From: Aplectana chamaeleonis
Taxonomy: Eukaryota; Nematoda; Chromadorea; Rhabditida; Cosmocercidae
Direction of reading: 5' to 3'
NCBI GenBank assembly: GCA_029168955.1
Contig: JAPDOI010000374.1
Location: 1 to 64,000 of the forward strand
Length of the DNA stretch: 64,000 nucleotides
In this document: in pieces, positions 11,068-23,380 of the stretch
Layout of the letters: each line of letters opens with the position of its first letter
How positions within the stretch are numbered: the first letter of the stretch is position 1
Translations under genes and position numbers: made by a program
Notes under the pieces: model-generated
Databases searched by the model: none
Seen by the model: the letters and a program-made list of their open reading frames with translations, nothing else
Told to the model about the DNA's origin: nothing

Positions 11068-11705
11068 AGTTTTCAACCCAGTGAAAAAGAGGGACATTGA
11101 TCTCTTGGAAACCGTTTAGAATAACTACACTCGCAAACTAGTCATGAGGTGCGGTAGTCTTACTTATGCCCAGGCCTAATGGTGCCGATAGGGCTAGGAT
11201 CCTAAGATTGCGTACACTTTATAGAAGGCGAGAAAGAGCTGATATACTGATGATGTTCAAGATTCTCACTAGGAATTGTCTATTGAACCAGTGAAGTTTT
11301 CCGGAACCTACGTTACAAGAAGTAGAAGAGGGAAGCTTAGACTTTATCTCCCCGTGGCAAGGTCACAAATAAGATCAAGGTTTTTCACTTACCAAATCAT
11401 AAATATATTTAACCAGCTTCTGGGTGAGAATCAGAGCCTGTTGAGTATGTCTTCGAACGCTTTTAAGACTATCCTCAAAGTTAGCCGACAGCCCTAGCTG
11501 GCTTGCTGTGACATGCTTGGCACTTTGAGTCTGGATATCTGTTCCTAATGCGTGTATTTAGTTCCTTTTTATGTTTTTTTTTGTTTGTTTTTGACTCCAA
11601 TTTTTAAGGCTGTGTTTTATGTTTTGTGTGTTTTGTATTCCATTTTCAGCTTTTTTCTCATAACGTGGGCTTGTTCCGCGTCCCGAATAAATAAATAAAA
11701 AATAA
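11068..11705 (+). pseudogene. CR1-like LINE 3' end with ATAAA tail
   Basis: In shifting frames the sequence reads TVFNPVKKRDIDLLETV, then a YTRKLVMR block, RARILRLRTLYRRR, and RFFTYQIINIFNQLL with a NAFKTILKV block. These match, in order, the RT C-terminus of element D (VFNPAKLKNINRLEKIQ, FTRRVLIRQ, CFFTNRVIPLFEDL, AFKNLVRV). An AT-rich 3' UTR follows and ends in ATAAATAAATAAAAAATAAA at about 11,690-11,705. Several stops and frameshifts show it is dead. Confidence 0.7.
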
Positions 11706-12723
11706 ATGACACCTGTATTGTTTTGGGGGCGGTAACTCGTTCGCAAATCCGTTGTTTATCAGAGCGCATGGCGATTGATGAGATACAGTAGAATGAATCA
11801 CAGCAGTAAATTCGCTCAATTGCTGATGTTTCAAAGTTGTCCGTTTTGGAAATGTTTTCTCTCAGGTTTTCATTATCGAACAATGATTGGACGCACTATT
11901 TATGGACTTTTTAAATCTTCTTCAGAATAAATTAAAATCCATAAAAGCCATTTCAGGTGTTTTCGCATCACCATGGCTACTTCTCTCTACTCCAGCAAAC
12001 GCACCTTTATGAATTGCATCTCTCCCATACCCTCTGAACCATTCGTTAACTTACCTCCTCATCCTGGGCTACAGCTAGAACTCTTTGCCTAGAAACCCAG
12101 CATGACTTTCATCAAAAACCTCTCATACACTCCTCACAACAGTCCACTAACGCTATTCGCACAATTCAGAGAATTTAATCCCTGCGAGGTCGCATCACTC
12201 CAATGTATCGAAAACCCGACCAGCCGTCTGTGAGCCCTTGGAATGTACTTGCAGTCGGCATGGATCACACAGATACTTTACGTTCCTTGTTGTGCGTTGG
12301 CGCGAAATCGGTGCGGGAATGTTATAACATTCGTGCGCCAAGTTCGCGCCAACGTAGATCATGATATCAGAGCTATAAATGCCGTATGTATGAACGTACT
12401 ATCTGTTTCGAAGCGGAGTTTACTCGGGTTCATCGCCAGCGTGTGCGTACTTATGCTGCTTCCCCTTCTTCCAACACTCTCTCGCTGTCTCTCCGCACCC
12501 ATACGCGAAGGAACAAATGAAATTCCGCTCTGTAATGGGGGACATGCTTAGAAACGAGGACATGCCTCATCCCTCTTCTATCTATATTGTATGTTTGACC
12601 TGATATATTTTCATTGCCATCTGACAGAAGTTTTCAAGCGTGCCACTACTGACCATAAGAACTGCTCGCGAGCGCTGCTTTTTTCCGCCGTAAAAGATAT
12701 AATCATTTGGAAAGACTAGCTGT
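11706..12723. other. no gene seen apart from a strong hairpin
   Basis: Intergenic. It holds the 58-bp palindrome listed separately at 12,296-12,353. Other ORFs are short and unsupported. Confidence 0.4.
12296..12353. repeat. 58-bp near-perfect palindrome
   Basis: The sequence reads GTTGGCGCGAA, a short variable block, GAATGTTATAACATTC at the centre, then the mirrored TTCGCGCCAAC. It has about five mismatched pairs and no loop. GCGCGAAC/TTTGCGCC blocks recur near 15,870-15,970. Confidence 0.65.
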
Positions 12724-13190
12724 TTAAAGACAGCATACACGCTCTTAAACGTGATTGAGATTACTACGGAAATAGAATGGTATGGCCCAGATTACAACGC
12801 CTACGCATTTCGAAGCTTCAAAAACGACCCGCAATGCCGTTACAGGAGTAGCAAATTTGGCCCCGCCCGTATTTTCTCGCCCCTTGTATTTGCCCTTTTC
12901 CTGCAACGCAAAGTTGCTGGTTTCTCTTCACCGTCGGTACTGTTGGTGGATTGCCTAACAAGTGAGCCACACACGTCACTGACGGCGAAGATGACCCAGC
13001 AACCCTGCGTTGGAGGGAAATGCAAATACAGGGGACGTGAAAATACAGGCGGGCCAAATTTGCTACTCCTGTAACGGCATTGTGGGTCGTTTTTGACGCT
13101 TTGAAATGCGTAGGCGTTGTAATCTGGGTCATACCATTCTATTTCTGTAGTTATCCCAATCACGTTTACGAGCGTGTATGCTGCCTTTAA
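12724..13190. mobile_element. Large foldback element, about 467 bp
   Basis: Arms of about 170 bp (12,724-12,895 and 13,030-13,190) are close inverted repeats. They start TTAAAG-CAGCATACACGCTC and include TAGAATGGTATG, ACAACGCCTACGCATTTC and AATGCCGTTACAGGAGTAGC in both. TTTAA lies at both outer edges and could be part of the ends or a target duplication. The three ORFs of about 105 codons are mirror images produced by the palindrome. Confidence 0.85.
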
Positions 13191-13838
13191 TGGTCAATCT
13201 CCATTTGATTGGCTATGAAGCATGAAATAATGCTTGCGAGAGTATTTCGCCTTCGGCAGACCTTCATATTTCGTGCTAGATTTGAGATCAAAAGGGTTCC
13301 TTTCTGTGCAGGGTCAAGCTAACGGTGGTCCGCGGACCACCGTGGGACCGAAGGGAGGTCGTTATTTTTTTGACCCATCTAAATAATGTCTGCATCGCCG
13401 AAAAATCGACTGCATCCTGTATAGCACACTACTTCTGGTGTAAGGCGATTGAGTTCATCATCGAAACTTGGCGTACTGTATAATCAGTATCTTGCTCGCG
13501 TCGTCTATATATTTGGGCCAACCTCTGGTTTTTAACTTGGCGTTTGCAGGTTTATACATTTTGAAGTCTTCGGAACTCGCTATTTCACAAAGTATCATCT
13601 CCAGCAGTATGTGACGACCCATAGCATAGGGGAAAACCTCCTGCTTTCTGCGTTAGAGTCTTCTCTTGGGGACATATACCCTTGAATCTGATTGGTATAG
13701 GTGGAGAAAAATTCAGTGATGTGAGCGCTAGTCAGAGCAACAGATGTACCTTCGTTATGCACCTTACCCAAGGTTGGATAGCTAAGAGATTCGATGCCAA
13801 AAGTAGTGTAATCGGTGTAGCGAAAAGCGTTGTCTTGG
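13191..13838. other. no gene seen; 20-bp perfect palindrome at 13,323
   Basis: CGGTGGTCCGCGGACCACCG at 13,323-13,342 is a perfect palindrome. A related imperfect hairpin lies at 15,399-15,434. Nothing else is supported. Confidence 0.45.
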
Positions 13839-14480
13839 TCACTTTGACGGGGTGTGACTCCTCATCTTTGTTTTTGTGGCTTCGTGTTTTGGGACTCCAA
13901 AGTTGAGAGCGTTTGATGGTTTGCGACGTCGGTCTATCAAAGCCCCTTCATGTCTTAGGACATAACACAACAACAGGTGCTCAGATGTTGGGCCTCCAAA
14001 AGAGGTATAGTACGGATCGAGAAACACTTTGGTCCCACTTTCGTGTCTTAAGTTCAAGGGATTCTCCATTTTCGAAACGTTATTGTCTATCGATAATCTT
14101 TCTGCAACATTTGCCATTTTGCCGCCGTTGTTTCCCATCATGTGGTCGAATTAGCGCCAGCGAGACACATCATCTACCATGAGACTTCATATTATAGTTC
14201 CTCTGAAAAAGATGTCAGCTGGGATAGTGTATGGCTCACGTGGTCAAGAATTAGAAACATGGGTCCTCTTGCTCCGATACTTTCAGTTTTATCCTCGTTC
14301 ACCAAGGCTTGAAGGCACCTCATCAAAACAGGGTAGTTGCGTAGGATCCCTGCTAGCGCTTGCTGCATGCTGGCCGACCAGCGGACCCGATGTAGCGCCC
14401 CCATTCCAAGGCACGAAAAGTTCATCTGTTTCTGAGCGAGCCAATACGCATAGTTGTTCTGAGCTATGTGCTGCGTAGAC
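13839..14480 (-). pseudogene. Possible hAT-like transposase remnant
   Basis: The minus-strand frame upstream of 14,425 reads STQHIAQNNYAYWLAQKQ, then LHRVRWSAS and ILRNYPVLMRCLQALV. The R-W-S pattern followed by a helix with NYPVL is reminiscent of the mid-domain of hAT-superfamily transposases. A second frame, 14,141-13,839, follows downstream with no recognised motif. No DDE residues or terminal repeats were found. A host gene fragment is equally possible. Confidence 0.25.
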
Positions 14481-16393
14481 GCTGAGAAGAAACCCTAAAA
14501 CAAAAAATATTTAGATACTCAAAATTTTTTAAAAATCATATTGGATTTACACGTGCTCTCATAGTTCCATCGAGTGTTGTCTCATCATCTCGCTAAAACA
14601 TGAGCTTGACACGGCTTTCTGCCTGAACGCCGCCTCACCCCTCGTGAAATTTATCAAAAGCTTTCAAGTTCTCAGCATTGCAAGTTCTACCTCGTCTGTC
14701 GCTGCTAGGACCTACAGCGTTGTCGCAAGATTCAGCAATTGAGCTCTCATTATGTGAACGACCTCATACTCTTTCCACTCAATATTCGGCACCCTTCGCA
14801 TGAGGTCTGCAAATATTTTTTTGCATCAGGTTGAAGCTTTTCATACCTCATCTGTGGCAGACCGTGATCAGAAATTCTGAGTTGGTAGCGAAACTTAAGC
14901 TATTGTTTGGTTCACATAACACCTCATACCTTTGGGTGCTCAAGCTCTTAGAGGAGGAAAAATATTCCGAAAAATAACACACGAATGTCATTTCTTGCTC
15001 CGCAACTTTAGAAAGATAGCACACAACATCTCCGTCATCATTTAATACCTTAGCACTCGAAGATTCGAAACAAGTTCAAAATCGTGCAAGCCCAAAGGAA
15101 AGCAGGTCTGGAAATGGCCGAATGTCAGTTTCAGTAAAAGTACTCGGAACGAGGATGGAAATGTTCCAAAAATCATTTCTAGATAGGTGAAAAAATAACT
15201 TTTTCCAAAAACTGAGCTTCGCCTGTCACCCCTCCTGACATTGAAAAAATCGGCAAAAAAATCGAAAAAGGGTCGCCTATATACATGACCTAGTGCAAGA
15301 AAGGAAACTGTAAACAGATGTCAGAAAATTTCAACGTCCGGAGATGAGATCATAAAATCGATTTTGAGCCGAGTTATGGCCGTTCAAATGTGCTGTGTCC
15401 ACGGTGGTCCGAAAGGTCCACCGGACCATCGTGGCCAAAAACGGAGGGTGAAGATTTTTTCGGTTTCTGAAGTGCTTTTCAGCTTCCCATCTGGCTGAAG
15501 TTTTTCAATGTCGGCAGCGCATGAAACGCTATTCATTCCCTTTGGAATGGTGAGGCCCCAAAACTTGAAAAAAAAACTCCAAAATGAAAATAGTCAGTAA
15601 CGTCTACCAATTTTTTCACTTTTCCTAGAAGGTCGTTTATTAACCGAAAAAAATGTCCCTCTCAAGAGTGGGGGGGTCGTTGTTCAGGACGACCCGGACC
15701 TCCGCTGCGCCTGACCCTGTTTCTGTGACAGAGATCGCCGAATTTCCTCTGAACAAAGCTGATAAATTTGAGCATTTTATTAATTAGCTTTGGATATAGA
15801 AAGGCAATTCTTTATGTACAGTCGGCACAGACTGCACTGGATCTTTCGGTTCACTATTGACGACGTTGTTTGCGCCATAATACGATAAAGAGCGCCAAGA
15901 ATCAATGCGGTCCCTGTCAACTTATATGTGCAACATATATGCACCGAGTTTGCGCCAGCGCGAACTACTCTGTCAATAGCGAACTGAAAATGCCGGTGCT
16001 ATCCAAGCCGACTGCGGTCTCACGTCTGCTTGCAAAGTTCCAACGGGAACCATTGTGGAAGCGTCTTCGGAGAAAAGCCGAACACCCTGGACGAACTCAT
16101 AATTTAAAAAATCTTTTTCTTCTCAAATCAAAGTAGTCGATGAAACCTGAGGAAGCAGGTGGATTGTAATGTTCCACTACTCAAGATGCGACGCCTGCTC
16201 CAACTTTCATGCGATAAACTTTTGAATTTACCTATCGATTTCAATATGCCAGAACTTTCCATTGGTCTTCCGGTTCTACTCAGGGTATATTTAGATCCAT
16301 ATTCAAAGAACATCCACTGAGGGCTTTTCAGATCTTGTAAGTGACTACTATCCGCATTTAGGAGCTGGATTTCAGCCTGAGGACTTCACTATG
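14481..16393. other. no gene seen
   Basis: Degenerate intergenic DNA. An imperfect hairpin CCACGGTGGTCC/GGACCATCGTGG sits at 15,399-15,434. A plus-strand ORF at 15,870-16,136 has no recognised domain. Confidence 0.4.
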
Positions 16394-16762
16394 AGGCATC
16401 TTTCATAATCCTCACCGCAAGCGCGGAACGAGCGGTGGACTATAAAACTTTTCACCGCGCGGTGAAAAACGGGAAGTCACTATGAAATCCCCAGCGGCAC
16501 TGCCATGGCGGTGCGGGTAAAGTTCGGGCGTGAACTGGGACTTGTACCGAAATTCCTGGCTTGCATTTTCGTATGCGGTGGCGCAGGATAGTCCCAGAAT
16601 TATTTATGTCGGAGTGGACTAAATTCGAGAAGCAACTATTGATTGAAACGGTAAAACCGCCACGGCGGTTTGGGCGGCGCCGCTGCGGCGGTGCTGATGG
16701 TCTATGAAATTTATAATCCACCGCCACTCCCGCGCTTGCGGTGAGGACTATGAAAGATGCCT
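16394..16762. mobile_element. Foldback MITE, 369 bp, 53-bp terminal repeats
   Basis: AGGCATCTTTCATAATCCTC followed by ACCGCAAGCGCGG on the left is mirrored at 16,710-16,762, with few mismatches over 53 bp. The GC-rich core has further palindromes (CCGCCACGGCGG). Relatives: 7,101-7,458 and possibly 8,754-8,850. Confidence 0.8.
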
Positions 16763-16766
16763 ACAA

Positions 16767-16961
16767 GGTGCTATGTGGGAAGGGGGGGGGGAGCACTGTT
16801 GTATTGCACTTGGCCACGCCCATTTTTCCGTGCCGCAATGACTCTCCTGATTTTGGCAGGGGAGGGAAACCCTGGTTACGTGCTCAAATTTAGTGCGGCA
16901 CAGTAAAATGGGCGTGGCCAAGTCCATCGCGCCATAGTGCCCCCCCCTTCCACATAGCACC
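16767..16961. mobile_element. Foldback MITE, 195 bp, adjacent to the previous one
   Basis: The ends GGTGCTATGTGG and CCACATAGCACC bound G- and C-homopolymer tracts. Inside, ACTTGGCCACGCCCATTTT is mirrored on the right as AAAATGGGCGTGGCCAAGT. Only four bases separate it from the 369-bp element, so the two inserted next to each other or form one composite. Confidence 0.8.
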
Positions 16962-17555
16962 GTCTAAAATCCGTCTGTAACGGTTGGGTCGAATTTATTG
17001 TCAATGTCAGCAACAAGCATCTCAGAGTGGAATAGATCGAACAATCAAAAGCTTCTTTGACTCCATGCAGGGCTCCATGTGAAAATTGATTTCCCCAATC
17101 CTCCATCTGCCCTTCGTCAGATTCGAGCAACTCATTTTGGCTACTGTACTGCACGAAATTGTGCATGCCCGGTACCTCACGCGCTATTACACAACAATTT
17201 GACGTCATTCTCTGAAATAAGATTTTCTTTTGTTGCCTTTTGACTGTTCATCACGTTTTTTTTTATGTTTTGCATTGATCTACACAATATTTGGATTCTG
17301 TTTCGCTCATTTCATTTTCAGGGCTCCTAAACAAGTTTGCCTCGTGCTTCCCATGTTCTGTATTTTTTGATTAAGCGAGTTTATTTTTAATCTTGAGAAA
17401 AAAATTCTCAGTGAGACAATTCGTTGCCCTCAGTGCTTTCGACTGGACTCAATTTGAGGTATAACGGCAGTTCCTTTTGAAATCGTATACTATTTCAAAC
17501 GTTTTTTTTTTCAACTATAATTTCATTTCGAAATCAATTTACTACGCAGTCGATA
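16962..17555. other. no gene seen
   Basis: AT-rich sequence with T-runs. The minus-strand ORF here is mostly produced by the adjacent foldback. Confidence 0.4.
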
Positions 17556-18100
17556 ATTTGATTTGATTTGATTTATTACACGGTAGAACAGTGTCAAAGA
17601 CAACACAGAATAATAAAAGCACTAAAATCAGTCGAACAACAATAAACAAATGGATCAACTGACTATTAGGCACACATCGGCACCATCAAGAAAAGAGATC
17701 TTACAAACATTACTCCTGGGACAACAGATAACACTCAAGTGTCTTTTTGAATTCACTTAGTTTCCCCACTATCAAACCTGACCGAAGTAGTTTATTGAAT
17801 TCAGACCCCGCTCTATTAACATAACATGCAGCTGCACACTCCCTGTGGATAGCTTCTAGTTTAGATGTATCATTTTCATTGGAGTTCGCGTCTGTTCGCT
17901 ACTTTAATGTGAAATGAGAAACTTCTCGTATGATGACTCATTCACAAACCGCTTATCAAACTCGATGTCACGGTTCCTTGTGTTCTCTGCGATCCGCTTG
18001 CTGAGACCCCAATCAATACATTTTGTTCTTTTGTTATGGATGAAATCTTTTGCTACGGGGCAAACAAGTGCTTCTGGTCATTTTGGTGATGAGTAGTTCG
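17556..18100 (-). pseudogene. Old non-LTR retrotransposon 3' end with pentamer tail
   Basis: On the minus strand one frame reads AACYVNRAGSEFNKLL, RSGLIVGKLSEFKKTLECYL, then a stop. That is the typical C-terminus of an APE-type LINE RT ORF. It is followed downstream by AATAAATCAAATCAAATCAA, a tandem ATCAA tail. Upstream the frame is broken by stops and shifts. No RT catalytic motif remains. Confidence 0.55.
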
Positions 18101-19927
18101 TCCTTTGAAGCGATTTTGCCGGAGTTCGAAAAGATGGACGGTCAAGCTCTCTGACATTTCTTGTTGTGTCAACTTCGCTTGTCACCTGCGGTGAGCGGTT
18201 GCTTTTTCGTCGAAATATCCTCATCACCGGTTATATTTCACTAAGGCGCACCGCTTCGTTGCTGGTGACAGTGTAAGGCGTGCCCTGGTTATCGGCTCGT
18301 AGCAGATGCGGCCCCGTCCATGGTTTAAATTTTTGCGGCCTCTAACTCAAATTGGTAGTGAATTCACCACAAATAGAGAGTAAATTGTATTGGAATCGAA
18401 TTATGTGTGAAATTGATAATTATGAGATAACTTTCACGAAATGAGTTCCTTTCGGCGATATCTAATACGCGTTTTTAACTGTCGGAAGCACTATGTCAAA
18501 ACTGCGTTTTTTCGCAACTGACGTCAGGCACACCCATCGTCCTTGGTTTGCTAGTAATAGGTCCTCGATTGAAATTTTTTATTATTTTATGCATATTTTT
18601 AATTTTTTATTTAATATTTCAGAAAAGATCAAAAGTTTTTTCTACCACTGACTCCCAATTTTTGCATGAGGACCAGTAAACCTCCCCCCCTCCCCTTCCT
18701 CAGGGCCCAGAGCTGCGGCCCCTTGGTTATGATAACCGAGGGTGCTTCATCCTGGGTGATGATAGCCGAAATCGAGAGCTCACAAGAAATTCCCCAGAGA
18801 TGACCTCGACTCTTTTTTTTGGAATGTTGACTGGCCCACAGGCAATACTGGTGTGCGCGTGCGAGGCGACACAGGAAGTATAGTTAGTTTTATGGCTTGC
18901 TTTCTCACGAAAAAAAAACCAGCCGTGGGTGAGGTTTAAATGTTTTTTCTCTTGAGGAAGCAAGCCACGAACCTAACTGTAAGTGGGGTCATCGACATCT
19001 CTATGCATACTACGAATTCGTATCTCACGCCACGAATTTCCTATTTTCAGAACGAAATCCTGTGAAGCCTGAAGCTGCGTATCGAACATATGATTTCTTA
19101 AAGGGGTATTCAGAGTGGCGTCCCTGCGAAAATCGCTGTCGCGGAGGTTGTGCTGAAGATGGGGAGTGCTACGTAGTACTGCACGCTCTCCGCGACATCG
19201 ATTTCTTCAGCGAAGCCTCCTTGAAAGCTCATTGAAAGAGGTTTTTGCCATGGATGGAGCTTCTATTCTTTTTTTTTGGGTTTCACTATTGTATGCCAGT
19301 ACTGCTTTCAGGCGTTAAACCAGTTCATACCTTGAAGGCTGCGGCGACAGAAGTATATCTGTACCAAAGATATTACTCCCCTATTTTTGCCGTTTGAGCG
19401 CTTTGTTTTACTCTGAAAACTTCCCTGAAATCCTTTTTTTTTGATTGCTGTCACAGCGTGGTTGCGAAGGGGGGCTGCAGCTATGGCTGTCAATTCGGGT
19501 GGGGGCCGCAGGATTCTAGCTACCCATAAACGATTGGTTCGGTATTCAGCGCGCAAAAAAATCGCACAATATCACAGAACTGAATTTTGTGCTGGATTTC
19601 GGAAAGGATGATACAAAAAAATAACATAATGTAGTACACGTGTTCGCGTTCGGTCCGCCTTGACTTTCCTCTATTTTTATGCATAACATTCTTTTCAGTA
19701 ACTCCACCTATTGTTTTCAGTCGCATGCCTGAGACTGGCTCGCGGGATCGAATATGCTTTACTGGCAGAACACTTGGAATTGTTCTTCTCTTACTGGTAA
19801 ACGTACTTTGGGTACTGTCCTCAGAGCTTACAAGGGTACGTTAGTATTTAACACTCTAATTTTACATTAGTTCCGGTAGTTTTCTCTTTTCATTTACTAT
19901 GAATTCTACATCCTAGGGCTTATTTTG
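18101..19927. other. no gene seen
   Basis: Contains a weak mirrored pair GTCGCGGAG/CTCCGCGAC around 19,135-19,200. The ORFs of 70-80 codons on the minus strand have no recognised domains. Confidence 0.35.
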
Positions 19928-19939
19928 AGGGACGCGTAT
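19928..19939. repeat. Target-site duplication, 3' side of copy A
   Basis: AGGGACGCGTAT here is identical to 23,390-23,401 on the other side of copy A. Confidence 0.9.
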
Positions 19940-19973
19940 CTTCTTCTTCTTATCGGCCACATGGAGCTTCTCT

Positions 19974-22900
19974 TTATAGGTGTAAAAAGACAGCCATATC
20001 ACACGGGTTCGTCCACATATCCATAACTGTTAGAGAAGTCGGCCTTGTAGGACATGAAAATAAATGAAATGAATCGTGCCCTGGGTTGTGGCAGTCAGGA
20101 CATTCGTCGGGGATCGACGAGTCGATCTTATGGACGAAGGCCTTGAGGTGTGAGGAGCGTCCACATCGTAGAACTGCCAGGATGACGCGTGTACGTCTGG
20201 GTAGGTCCGTTTCGCTGTCATCGATCGGGGGTGGCACGTCACCAAGAATTGGATTTAGGGGAGCACTGGAGAGGTATTCTCTGACGAATCGGGTGTGCTC
20301 CATTTGCAGTAGTCTGACGCGATTGAGCTCCGACGTCGCCCAACGTTGGCGATCCAAGACAGAGACTGCAGCATGAAGTGGCGAGCGAATATGTCGGAAA
20401 TGGGGACCAGATGATAGTAATGGGAAACTAGGGTGTGTGGAATTCCTTACAATGCCAATATGGAACTGTTGCGACTGGAGTTGACAATGCTGCTTTACAG
20501 GAAGCAGCGAACACTCTTGATGCAGATGAGATACCGGTGTGGATCTAGGGCATCCAGTGATCACGCGTAGAGCAGTGTTCTGTGCACGCTGAAGTTTGCT
20601 CCAAGAGGCTTCCGACAGGTGTCTTGACCATATTGGGGCTCCATATTCCAGCACCGGCTGCACCATAGCCCTGTAGGTGGTTCGCAAAATTTCCGTAGAG
20701 CTGCCCCATGTAGTGCCTGCCAGCGAACGTAGAATGTTGTTACGTGTGTTGGCAGCAGCAGCTCGAATACGTGTGTTTCCGAGAAAACGCAGTGACGGGT
20801 CCAGGAATACACCAAGTAGACGAGGGTGTTTTGATAAGGGCAGCTTATTTCCTTCCCAAAGAATCTTGGGATGCAGCTTGTGTTCGGCAGTTGCTGTAGT
20901 GCAAAAAGTGACGCTGGACTTGGTAGGAGAGACTTCTAGCTGCTTCGATTCAAGGAACTTGGCCAGACTGACGAGGTATTTATTCATCTCAGCAGTGGCT
21001 CGATCGATGACAGGGTCAGTACAAATAATAGTGATGTCATCCGCATATAGACATAAGTGGATGTTTGACGACGGCTTCGGCACATCAGATAGATACCAAG
21101 AAAACAAGCTGGGAGATAGAACTCCTCCTTGTGGAACGCCTGCCTTCAGGGGCACATACGTGATAAGTGTCCATCAAATTTCACACGAATGGAACGATTT
21201 TTGACAAAGTTATCTGTCCATCTTTTGCACCAGTCTGGAATAGTAGAGTCCAGGATCGATTTGGACAGCAGCGGAATACTGACGTTATCGAAGGCAGCAG
21301 TTAAGTCAACTGCCACGACTATACTTCTACCAGCTGGAGGTTTCATGTTGAAGCCAGCAATTATGTGTTCTGTGATGGACGTGAGTGCCGTGATGGTAGA
21401 GTGGGCCTTCTTGAAGCCATGTTGATGCACGTTATGACGTAAAGCTTCTTGGAGGTGCGGGTTGATGAATTTCTCCGCTAACTTAGCAATAGGGGACAAA
21501 AGGGAGATGGGTCGATGCGAAGTTGCTTGATCTTCTGGTTTGCCAGGCTTGAGGATCGGGAGAACAATGGCTTGCTTCCTTCTAGCAGGAATGACACCTG
21601 TGCTGAATGAAGAGAAGACTAGGTCACAAAGTAATTCAAGGAACTCTTCCGGCAAGTGCTTGAGATGGACGGCTGACACACCGTCGGGTCCCTCGGCTCG
21701 CGAGTTCTTCATGGACTTAATGAGGGAAGACATCTCAGAAGCAGTTATGGCAGGTACATTTTGTCGGCTGAGTTTCCTTATAGACCGGAGAGTGAGCCTA
21801 TTGGAACGATCATGGCGGGACGTCGCTGAAGCAAAGTGTTTCCCAAGTCGACATGCAGCCTTAAATCCGGACTCGAATTTCCCCGAAGGGAACTCCAGCA
21901 TGTTGCGCTCTGCTGCCAATTTCTTGCCAGACAACCGCTTAAGAGTGCTCCAGGTCTTCTCAGCATCAGTGGAGAAATTCAAGGATTCAGTGAACTCTAT
22001 CCATCGCATCCGCTTGTAATCATTCAGCATTTTGAAGATCTCATCAGACAGTCGTTGAATGCTGGGATCTGCAGGATCAGCTCGGCGCTTCTCGTCCCGT
22101 AATTCGATCAGCTCCAGGACGTCTTTGGGAACGTTAGGGTGAAACGTTCTAACGCGCCCTGTAGGAATTGCAGTTCTGGAGGCGTTGCATATGGCATCAA
22201 CAATGAACTTGTCCTTCTCATGAACGGAGCCGGTTAGCGGATAGCAGGCTACCCGACTGAGTAACACCTCTTTAAACATGACCCAGTTGGCCTTGCGGTA
22301 GTTGGTGTACAATTTGCTACGAGAGCCTATGAAAGGTGCCAAGTGACTGTTGAGAGACAAATCCAATGAAGCACATATGGGTACATGATCGCTGGCCATA
22401 GCTATAGCAGTGGACCAGTTACAGGAAACAGCAAGAGAAGATGATACAAAAGTGACATCTGGAGAGGACGGCCTGCCCGTGGAAGGAAGGCGAGTGGGGG
22501 CGTCCTCGTTAATGGCAACAAGATCACAATCCTCAAGTAGTTCCCCTCTGTCATCGGGATCTAGAGAGGAGAACCAGGATGTGGAGTGAGCATTAAAATC
22601 GCCAGCCATGACAACAGAAGACGATGGGAGGGCAGTATGCACAGATTGCAAAAATGGAGTGGGATCAAACGAATTGGGACATGAGGAGATTGGGGGAATA
22701 TAAATATTAACAATATCTATAGGGCAACTTTGCAATAAAACATGAACACCAATACATTCTACAACATTATGATTAGGGAGAGCTATAAGATGAGAAGGTA
22801 TAGAGGTTTTTACAAACGTAGAGACGCCTCCACCATGAGATGTGCGAGGGAGGTGGTTAGACGTATAACCGGGGAGGCGGGGTAGGGAGGATGTTGGGCT

Positions 22901-23380
22901 AAGTTTAGTCTCCTGAAGGAGAATGACATCTGGACGAAAGCGTTCAATGTACAATGTGAGCTCAGCAAGTTTGGCACGCAGGCCATTGATATTGAGTTGA
23001 AAAATGTCTAGACTATGAAGAGGAACACTACGGGGGAGAGTTAGAGCAAGAAGTACAACAATAAGCATCAGTGTAGTCATTATAACTGGTTAACCCCGAA
23101 CATTTGAGGTGTACCCAGCCGAGGCAACCACCGCACTGAACGCTTGCATGTTGAGCCGATAATCCACAATGACAGCAGGGATATCGTGGAGTCTTGCTGG
23201 GTGGCCCTGGGTTCCTCTCAATGCCGGCTCGTAGCAGTAGTATGCGGAGGAGTGCAGCAGCCAGCCATTTGCACTCCCATACAGAAAAAAAACTCCTCGT
23301 GGAGTTGTTGATGCCCGTTTGATGAGTCTCCTTGATCCTGGTAGTCGACTCCACAGATCCACCACGCGTAGGTTGAGCAT
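19974..23380 (-). pseudogene. Retrotransposon polyprotein ORF, copy A (frameshifted)
   Basis: The first ATG is at 23,380, ten nucleotides from the element end. Frame 1 breaks in an A8 tract near 23,285 (six A in copy B). The 2A motif (AGIERNPGP) and the zinc finger with an intact WVHLKC follow in the next frame. A third break near 23,033 comes before the APE-RT frame (to 21,146), and a fourth near 21,150 before the RT remainder. The APE motifs LNINGL, LQETKL, GDFNAH and SDHVP are all present. RT motifs are VDLTAAFDNV, AGVPQGGVLSP and YADD. The end is a CPDCHNPGHDSFHLFSCP finger. It encodes all activities needed for target-primed reverse transcription but cannot be translated as one protein without frame changes. 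Confidence 0.9.
23202..23261 (-). other. 2A-like motif, copy A
   Basis: Encodes WLAAALLRILLLR followed by AGIERNPGP. 2A peptides cause ribosome skipping between G and P of NPGP. The canonical D before V/I-E is G here, as in the other two copies, so activity is not assured. Confidence 0.7.

Noticed and set aside
12751..13163. Three ORFs of about 105 codons
   Set aside because: Mirror images of each other created by the palindrome, without any protein motif.
20677..22102. Plus-strand ORFs of 88-175 codons opposite copy A
   Set aside because: Antisense shadows of the RT/APE frame; the same shadows recur opposite copy B.
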